Position numbers and translations under genes: made by a program | Source of the DNA: Geothrix sp. 21YS21S-4 | GTDB taxonomy: Bacteria > Acidobacteriota > Holophagae > Holophagales > Holophagaceae | Reading direction: 5' to 3' | DNA length: 64,000 nucleotides | NCBI RefSeq assembly: GCF_030845995.1 | Contig: NZ_CP132719.1 | Location: 2,480,001 to 2,544,000 of the forward strand | In this document: one piece after another, positions 58,574 to 64,000 of the stretch | How the letters are laid out: every line of letters starts with the position of its first letter | How positions within the stretch are numbered: position 1 is the stretch's first letter | The notes under the pieces: generated by a model | Told to the model about the DNA's origin: nothing | Seen by the model: only the letters and a program-made list of their open reading frames with translations | Database searches by the model: none

Positions 58574-59362
58574 ATGGCAGTCCACAAAAAGGAATTAACC
58601 CCTGATCCTCCAGCTCAAGGCGCTCGCATTCGGCAGGCGCGGCTAGCTTTAGGCCTTACTGGAACTGAGTTTGGCGATCGAATTCGCGTGAAAAAGGGCA
58701 CCATCTCTGCGTGGGAAACAGGAGAACGCAATCCCGATGGACCTTCGATACTGGCCCTCAAATTCGTCTACAAACTGAACCCCGATTGGATCAATTGGGG
58801 CATTCTTCCTATGTGGTTAGAGCCCGAAGCGCTGATGGGAGAGCTAAGGACCGCCGCCGAGGTCCCCTTTGTAGACACATTTTTAGAGCGACCCCTGATC
58901 ATCGGTGCCGCCGGTTGTGGCCCCGGGGGGGAGATTCAAGATCCAGGCCCGGCCGCCCCCCGCTATGCCCTTCGGCGGGACTTCGTTAAGCGCATCCTGG
59001 ACAAGTGTGGAGGCGGAGAGGAGGGCGACCTCTTCTTCCTCTTATGCGAAGGCGAATCAATGCGGCCAACGATTCTCCATAAGGAGATCGTCCTCATCAA
59101 CACAGCCCTAGAGGGCCGTCTGAATCCCCGGAACAACGCCATCTACTTGGTACGGCGGTCGGCGGAGAGTGGCGATGACAGGGTGAAGCGGGTTCGTTTA
59201 GATCGTGACCGCCACCAGCTGGTGCTCTCTTCGGACAACAGAGCCTTTGCCCCGGCAATCCTCGATCTTGATGACATCCCCCTCCACCGGATCATTCTGG
59301 GCCGTGTCTGCTGGGTGGGCCGCTACCTATTGGACACCGATCCGCCCGAGGGGGACTGGTAA
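58574..59362 (+). CDS. CI/LexA-like repressor (XRE HTH plus S24 peptidase)
   Basis: A 262-aa phage-type repressor. N-terminal HTH (ARIRQARLALGLTGTEFGDR followed by VKKGTISAWETGERNP) and C-terminal LexA-like S24 domain with nucleophile Ser in CEGESMRPT and general-base Lys in DRVKRVRLD. The pair supports RecA-triggered self-cleavage, so the element may be SOS-inducible. Divergent from the tail-like genes and overlapping the next gene by TAATG. Confidence 0.88.
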   Translation: MAVHKKELTPDPPAQGARIRQARLALGLTGTEFGDRIRVKKGTISAWETGERNPDGPSILALKFVYKLNPDWINWGILPMWLEPEALMGELRTAAEVPFVDTFLERPLIIGAAGCGPGGEIQDPGPAAPRYALRRDFVKRILDKCGGGEEGDLFFLLCEGESMRPTILHKEIVLINTALEGRLNPRNNAIYLVRRSAESGDDRVKRVRLDRDRHQLVLSSDNRAFAPAILDLDDIPLHRIILGRVCWVGRYLLDTDPPEGDW

Positions 59363-59757
59363 TGGCGAACCCTGAGCTATTCCGCGAGTATGCCGCGCAA
59401 GTGCTGGCGCGCGTCTACGCCCAGCATCCTGTGGGCATCGCCATTTCAGTGGCGGAGGACTATCCGGAGATCGAGCCAAAGAACCACGAGATATTCCTTT
59501 GCACCGTGGGATGGCTGATCACGAATGGGTTCCTGGACGCCGACACGGTGGCCACGCGGGTGGACAAGAATTTCCATGGGGTTTGCCTCACCCTGAGGGG
59601 GTTGAGCGTCCTGGACGCGGTCCCTGCTGAGCTTCAGGAGGGGAAACCCTCAACCCTGGGCCAAATCCTCCGGAGGAAAGTGGAAGAGGGAGCTGCCGCC
59701 GTAGCTGGAGAGATGGTCAAGAAGGCCCTGATCGAACTCGGCTCACGCCTGTCGTGA
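59362..59757 (+). CDS. Small protein coupled to the CI-like repressor, function unknown
   Basis: A 131-aa soluble protein starting at ATG 59362 (overlapping the repressor stop). The first two thirds resemble a winged-helix-like fold (TVGWLITNGFLDADTV... VCLTLRGLSVLDAVP); the end is an amphipathic helix (EEGAAAVAGEMVKKALIELG). No family recognised. Coupling suggests a partner or antirepressor. Confidence 0.65.
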   Translation: MANPELFREYAAQVLARVYAQHPVGIAISVAEDYPEIEPKNHEIFLCTVGWLITNGFLDADTVATRVDKNFHGVCLTLRGLSVLDAVPAELQEGKPSTLGQILRRKVEEGAAAVAGEMVKKALIELGSRLS

Positions 59758-60156
59758 GGGCTGGGGCGATTCACCAATCTTTTTGACGGACGCGAAAGCG
59801 ACCGCGCTCTTCCTCCCCTCGTGTCGCCCAAATTCCATTCTTTCTGACGGCTTGGCGCCACTGAGCGCAGCCCGCCGCGCAAACTTTCTGCAAGGACGGG
59901 CGACCCGATTCCCTGGGTGGACCCGCGCCAGAACTGGGTCCGAGCGCAATCTGACCCGACTCCAGTCTGTCGAATCATTTCGACGGTTCACATTTGCATC
60001 ACAAAAAAGCCGCCTTGCGGCGGCTTCCGGTGGCGGAGAGAGAGATTCCCTCCTCGTCACGCTTCGCATGACGCTCCGGCCGCACGAATCGTCGGCACGG
60101 CCCTGATCCGATTCAGCAGTCCCCCGGACTGCTGAACCGGGGGCCTATCTGCCGGC

Positions 60157-60185
60157 GATTCCGTGATTCGAATCCCCCTTTTTGC
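60157..60185 (+). repeat. 29-bp direct repeat, right copy (candidate attR)
   Basis: Matches 55816-55844 with a single C/T difference. It abuts the tRNA-Ser terminator. Confidence 0.65.
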
Positions 60186-60190
60186 ATCAC

Positions 60191-60214
60191 GAAAAAGCCG
60201 CCTTGCGGCGGCTT
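60191..60214 (-). terminator. Terminator of tRNA-Ser(GCU)
   Basis: On the minus strand, AAGCCGCC / GGCGGCTT with a GCAA loop followed by T-rich sequence, immediately after the encoded CCA. Confidence 0.8.
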
Positions 60215-60218
60215 CCGG

Positions 60219-60311
<93 letters not shown>

Positions 60312-60501
60312 ACGGCCTTCTAGAGTAGCGGTGCGAGGGCGGAGACACAAGGCTTGGGCCGCTGGAACTGCCCGGGCGCATTTCCTCGATCAAGCGGTGA
60401 CGAGGATCCTTGTTCCCGGGCCGGGTTCTGGACATCATCTCCGTCGGCAGGCGTCGGCTTCCGGAGCGGAGGCGGATTCCCGTCCGTTGCCGGGAGCATC
60501 C

Positions 60502-60906
60502 ATGAGCGTCGATCTCCATTTTCTCCGAGGACGTCTGCAGGCGGTCCCCGGCTTGGATTTGGAGGCGGGGCTGAGGACCACGGATGGGCGCGTGGACAGT
60601 CTGGTCCGCCTCCTCGCGAAGTACGCGGAGCGGCACGCGGAGACGGGGCGGGCGATCCGGGAGGCGTGGAAGGCGGGAGACATCGCCCTGGCCCACCGGC
60701 TGGCCCATACAGTGCGCGGCGCAGCGGGATTCCTGGGGCTGGCGGACATCCAGGTGCAGGCCACGGACCTGGAGGCGGTCCTCCGTCCGGGCTGCGGGCC
60801 CGAGGTGGAAGCGCCCATTGTGGCCTTCGCCAGCTGCAACGCAGAGCTGTGCGCCGCCCTCACCGCCGCCATCGGGAGCGAGACCCCCGAAGGCCAAGGA
60901 GTCTGA
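60502..60906 (+). CDS. Hpt domain protein
   Basis: A 134-aa histidine phosphotransfer protein. The phosphorylated His is in HRLAHTVRGAAGFLGLADIQ near residue 70. It passes phosphoryl groups between a hybrid kinase and a response regulator. ATG 60502 is preferred to an upstream GC-driven extension. It converges on a REC-ATPase gene 8 bp away. Confidence 0.9.
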   Translation: MSVDLHFLRGRLQAVPGLDLEAGLRTTDGRVDSLVRLLAKYAERHAETGRAIREAWKAGDIALAHRLAHTVRGAAGFLGLADIQVQATDLEAVLRPGCGPEVEAPIVAFASCNAELCAALTAAIGSETPEGQGV

Positions 60907-60913
60907 ACGGCGA

Positions 60914-61828
60914 TCAGCCCTGGACGGCGGCCACCACTTCGTTGCCGCAGCCGGGATAGTCCAGCCGATCGAACCAGGTCCGCCGGGACATGGCGATTCC
61001 GCGGCCGTGCAGGTGGAAGGCGCGCTCGGGATTCAACTCCAGATAGTCCTGCCACGCGAAGCCCGGCCCCTCGTCCCGGATGGTGAAGCGGAAGTCCCGC
61101 CCCTCCCGCTCAAGCAGGAGGGTGGCCCGCTTCTCCCTGTGCTCCGGCAGTTCCAGGCGGCGCGCCACCTCCTCGTTGAAGCGCCCCTCCGCCAGCAGCC
61201 GCGAGGTCTCGGCGTAGGCAAGGCCCAGGTTGCCGTGCTCCACCGCGTTCAGCATCAGCTCCGTCAGCCCGTTCACGGTCCGCTCGGGGTTCGGCGTGGC
61301 CTTGGCGACGAGGGCGGCGATCTCGCGCGCCTCGCAGGGCGTCCGGAACCGGAACTCCGCGGCGGTGAGGTGCCCCAGCGTACGCGCCATCCGCTGGACG
61401 TCGAGTTGGAGGGCGCGGTAGCCCTGGCGATCCCGGGCGGCGGCGCCGACGATGGCCAGCAGCGCCTGGGCCGTGAAAGGCTTGGTGAGGTAGTAGTAGG
61501 CGCCGGCCTTCAGCCCCTCCACGATGTCCAGGTCGCTGGAGCGGGACGTCTGCATGATCACGGACGCCTGGAGCGGGCCGGGCCGGGCCTTGATCCGACG
61601 CAGGACCTCGATGCCGTCCATGTCCGGCATGACGCGATCCAAAAGGATCACGTCGAAGGCATCCGGCCGCTCGGAAATCAGGCGCCAGGCTTCCTCTCCG
61701 CTGGAGGCGCCCGTCGTCCGGTAGCCCTCGAATTCCAGGTTCTCGCGCAGCAGGTCGAGGTTGATGGGCTCGTCTTCGACGACGAGCACGCGGGGAAGGT
61801 CCGCAGCAGCGTCTTTCAAAGCGGTCAT
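60914..61828 (-). CDS. Response regulator with C-terminal HATPase (RsbW-like) domain
   Basis: A 304-aa protein. Receiver domain: VVEDEP, phospho-Asp in VILLDRVMPDMDG, Lys in YLTKPF. After a linker, a GHKL ATPase domain of the anti-sigma type (NGLTELMLNAVEHGNLGLAY N-box, FTIRDEGPGFAW G1-box, LHGRGIAMSRRTWFDRLDY G2-box). ATG 61828 follows GGAGGG. The adjacent Hpt protein is a likely phosphodonor, judging by position only. Confidence 0.92.
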   Translation of the reverse strand: MTALKDAAADLPRVLVVEDEPINLDLLRENLEFEGYRTTGASSGEEAWRLISERPDAFDVILLDRVMPDMDGIEVLRRIKARPGPLQASVIMQTSRSSDLDIVEGLKAGAYYYLTKPFTAQALLAIVGAAARDRQGYRALQLDVQRMARTLGHLTAAEFRFRTPCEAREIAALVAKATPNPERTVNGLTELMLNAVEHGNLGLAYAETSRLLAEGRFNEEVARRLELPEHREKRATLLLEREGRDFRFTIRDEGPGFAWQDYLELNPERAFHLHGRGIAMSRRTWFDRLDYPGCGNEVVAAVQG

Positions 61829-61898
61829 GGGGCCCTCCGCGGGAACGAATACCGGCTTGGATCTCCGGACGGTCGCGAACAAAAGGGAATCGGCACCC

Positions 61899-62867
61899 CT
61901 AATCTAGGGTGCCTGCCCCGATTTGGGAAATAGCCGACTCGAAAAACGGCACCAGCGCCTCCGTGATGGGCGCGAAAAACGCGCGATCGAGCGCATGTCC
62001 CATGCCGTCGAGAATCCGCAGCCGGGCCCCCACGATCTGCGCTACGGCCCATTGCGCGTGCGGCAGGGGAAAGATCGGATCGCCCGCGCCATGAATGATG
62101 AGGACCGGCAGGCGTAGCGCGTGGAGGTCCTCCGCCGTGAGCGGCGGCGTCGCCATCTGGGCCTTGCTGTGATGGCTGTGGTTGGCCATCCGCGTCGACA
62201 GCCCGTCCCGCCGCAGCCGCGGGCGGCTCGCCACCGCGCGACCCATCGCCAGCCAATCCCCTTCGTCGAAGGGCGACGCGGCGCCCTTGGCCAGGCGGAA
62301 GTTCTCCACGAACTGGACCGCCACCCCCTCTTCATCGGCGGGCACCGCGGCGTTCAGCGCGATGACCGCCGCGACGTAGTCCGCCGCGGGCCTGGGCAGT
62401 TCTCCCGCGCGAACAGGCGCGCCGGTGAACGCATCGTTTTTCGGGCGCAGATCCGGCGACGACATCAGGACCGCGAGGCTCTCGACCCGTGAGGGGGCCG
62501 ACAGCGCCAGGCGATAAGCCAGGACGCCCCCCTGCGACAGGCCCACCACGTGGGCCCTGTCGATCTTGAGGCCATCCAGGATCCCGAGGGCATCCTTCAC
62601 CAGGTCATCCAGGGTGTAGGGAGCCAGGTCGTAGTTCACGTAGCTCGACAGGCCCGTATCGCGCTGGTCGAAGCGGATGACGAAAAAGCCCCGCTCCGCG
62701 AGGCCGCGGCAAAAATCATCAGGCCACAGCAGGCCGGGCGCACTGTTGCCCATGATGAGCAGGACTGCGGGATCCCCCCCATGGCCGATAGTTTCCACGA
62801 ACAGATCGACGCCGTTGGCGCTCAAGGTCAGGGCGTGTAGGACAAGGCGCGAGGCATCGGTGGCCAT
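61899..62867 (-). CDS. Alpha/beta hydrolase
   Basis: A 322-aa serine hydrolase. Oxyanion region LLIMGNSAPGLLWPDDF, nucleophile elbow GLSQGG near residue 120, catalytic Asp in HGAGDPIFP and His in DGMGHALDRAFF. ATG 62867 begins MATDASRLVLHAL. Similar to aclacinomycin methylesterase-type or proline-iminopeptidase-like hydrolases; the substrate is unknown. Confidence 0.9.
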   Translation of the reverse strand: MATDASRLVLHALTLSANGVDLFVETIGHGGDPAVLLIMGNSAPGLLWPDDFCRGLAERGFFVIRFDQRDTGLSSYVNYDLAPYTLDDLVKDALGILDGLKIDRAHVVGLSQGGVLAYRLALSAPSRVESLAVLMSSPDLRPKNDAFTGAPVRAGELPRPAADYVAAVIALNAAVPADEEGVAVQFVENFRLAKGAASPFDEGDWLAMGRAVASRPRLRRDGLSTRMANHSHHSKAQMATPPLTAEDLHALRLPVLIIHGAGDPIFPLPHAQWAVAQIVGARLRILDGMGHALDRAFFAPITEALVPFFESAISQIGAGTLD

Positions 62868-62937
62868 GAAGGTTCCCCTCGAAGCGGATGACGACCGGAT
62901 GCGGGGCCCGGGACGAGACACTCCGCCCGCGGCAGGA

Positions 62938-63025
62938 TGGCGGAAGGTGAGGGATTCGAACCCCCGGTGGGTTGCCCCACGGCTGATTTCAAGTCAGCTG
63001 CCTTAAACCACTCGGCCAACCTTCC
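62938..63025 (-). tRNA. tRNA-Ser (anticodon UGA)
   Basis: 88 nt with encoded CCA. Acceptor GGAAGGT / ACCTTCC, anticodon loop CTTGAAA (TGA) with stem CTGA / TCAG, a long variable arm typical of class II tRNA-Ser, and T-arm GGGGGTTCGAATCCCTC. Confidence 0.95.
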
Positions 63026-63148
63026 TCGATGGTCTTGCGGCCCACCCAGAGCCGGACGGGAGGTTTCATGATGGCCGGGGCCGCTTTGGAAAGCGAGCGG
63101 GGCCAGGCAGTCTAGACTGGAACCTGGACCCCCCTTCCGGAGCATCCC

Positions 63149-64000
63149 ATGCGCATCCGCTCCCTCCTGGCCTCCCTGCTTTCCCTGGGCCTGACGCTGG
63201 CCTGCGGCGGAGGCGGCGGCGCGCCGAACCGCAGCTCCGCGGTGGGCACCCTGACGGTCCGCCTCGGCAGCGACAGCTTCCCGGGCTACACCTCCGCCGT
63301 GGTGAGCGTGGAAAAGGTGGAAGGCACCGTGGACGGCGCCACCTGGATCTCCCTCGGAAATGTGAAGACCACCTACGACCTCCTTGCCCTCCAGGGGGGA
63401 AACAGCGTGGCCCTGCTCTCTTCCGTGCAGGTCACCGCCGCCACCTACAGTCAGTTCCGCGTAACGTGGGCGACGGTGAACTACCAGTCCGGAAGCCGCC
63501 AGCCGGGGTATGTGATTCTCAATGGCGGAAATGACCAGCTGTTGAGCCTCCCCACCACCACCGTGATCAAGGGGAACGTGGCCGTGCCCTCCGGCGGAAG
63601 CGCCACCGCCCTGCTGATGCTGAGCGGCGACCAGGCTGTTCAGCTCCATGCGGGGAGCGGCTATCAGTTCCAGGCCACCGGCCGCGCCCAGGATCTGGCC
63701 GCGACGGCCCGGATCACCGGCAAAATCGCAGCGGGCGCGACGAACCTCGCCGGGGTGGAAGTGCTGTCCGAAACCGTGGACGGCACGGGCCTCGCCTCCA
63801 TTCAGCGCCGCGCCCTCACGGACGCCTCCGGCAACTACATCCTGGAGGGCCTGCCCGTGGGCAGCGTCTACTTCGTCGTGGCCCAGCCCGCCGCCTCCGC
63901 GCTCTACGCCGCCGCTGCCGCCGCGCCCGTCAATGCCACGCTCGCCGCCACCTACACGGCGGACCTGGGCTTCAGCACGCTGCAGACCGGCGGAGGACTC
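63149..64000 (+). CDS. DUF4382-type lipoprotein (3' end outside window)
   Basis: The open frame runs past the right edge; 284 codons are visible. Signal peptide with lipobox LTLACG (Cys 19), then a Gly-rich spacer. A DUF4382-like domain follows (GTLTVRLGSDSFPGYTSAVV, YDLLALQGGNSVALLSSVQV). A second region looks like a carboxypeptidase-regulatory beta-sandwich (RALTDASGNYILEGLPVGSV). It is likely an outer-membrane or periplasmic-facing lipoprotein. Missing its C terminus here. Confidence 0.85.
   Translation, partial: MRIRSLLASLLSLGLTLACGGGGGAPNRSSAVGTLTVRLGSDSFPGYTSAVVSVEKVEGTVDGATWISLGNVKTTYDLLALQGGNSVALLSSVQVTAATYSQFRVTWATVNYQSGSRQPGYVILNGGNDQLLSLPTTTVIKGNVAVPSGGSATALLMLSGDQAVQLHAGSGYQFQATGRAQDLAATARITGKIAAGATNLAGVEVLSETVDGTGLASIQRRALTDASGNYILEGLPVGSVYFVVAQPAASALYAAAAAAPVNATLAATYTADLGFSTLQTGGGL

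Larger units (their letters stand above)
59758..60218. other. Gene-free right edge of the island with nested repeats
   Basis: Holds two copies of a 50-bp repeat (59993-60042 and 60181-60230, one mismatch) that contain the 3' end of tRNA-Ser (GCGGAGAGAG) and its terminator. It also holds the right copy of the 29-bp repeat (60157-60185) and an 11-bp perfect hairpin (TTCAGCAGTCC / GGACTGCTGAA, 60112-60136). No protein gene is seen. Confidence 0.75.

Noticed and set aside
59993-60042. Second tRNA-Ser gene
   Set aside because: Only the 3' tail and terminator are present; the anticodon and D-arms are missing.

Overview
The window looks like a chromosomal stretch of a high-GC Gram-negative bacterium. 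The gene set (lipid A-type acyltransferase, trimeric-type porin, DUF748/AsmA protein, REC-DUF4388 regulator, DUF1015-serA-serC cluster, LpdC-like UbiD decarboxylase) fits an Acidobacteriota member near Holophagaceae (Geothrix/Holophaga). That placement is an inference from gene content, not a database result.

Layout. 1-6.4 kb: housekeeping genes on the minus strand (lon, truncated by the window edge; clpX; greA; an LpxL-like acyltransferase; arcA). 6.6-9.2 kb: a 2-Cys peroxiredoxin followed by an unusual tandem duplication of its own gene tail, then a chemoreceptor. 9.2-14.7 kb: an aromatic-acid module, with porin and LysR regulator facing a UbiD decarboxylase, a DUF554 membrane protein and the UbiX flavin prenyltransferase that makes the UbiD cofactor. 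14.7-28.8 kb: hemG-like oxidase, large DUF748 protein, COG2403 GTPase, Old Yellow Enzyme, comF, amino acid permease, DUF1624 acyltransferase, CorC-like protein, GH113-like protein, response regulator. 28.9-32.4 kb: DUF1015-serA-serC serine-biosynthesis cluster. 32.4-37.3 kb: small conserved and orphan genes.

37.3-42.2 kb is the most striking part: a decayed integron. A minus-strand relic of the integron integrase (intI) lies beside an attI-like site. Four gene cassettes follow, of visibly different base composition and mostly AT-rich, separated by three complete attC sites of about 125 bp. A fourth attC is cut by an IS3-family element with an A7 frameshift signal.

42.2-53.4 kb: miscellaneous small genes (methyltransferase, GNAT, DinB proteins, rlmF, glsA, Nudix, trypsin-like protease) and ahcY, which is preceded by a textbook SAH riboswitch. 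An extremely AT-rich block of about 160 bp separates it from a ComEA/prepilin/radC operon. 55.8-60.2 kb: a phage-derived island next to tRNA-Ser(GCU), flanked by a 29-bp near-perfect direct repeat and carrying a CI-like S24 repressor, two tail-like genes and a duplicated tRNA tail. 60.5-64 kb: Hpt and REC-ATPase signalling proteins, a hydrolase, tRNA-Ser(UGA) and a truncated DUF4382 lipoprotein.

Several dispersed intergenic inverted repeats (core CACCACCAAGNCACCAAGAA) recur at five loci (six copies) and look like a MITE/BIME-type family. Two genes (peroxiredoxin, rlmF) have tandem duplications that include their own 3' coding ends.
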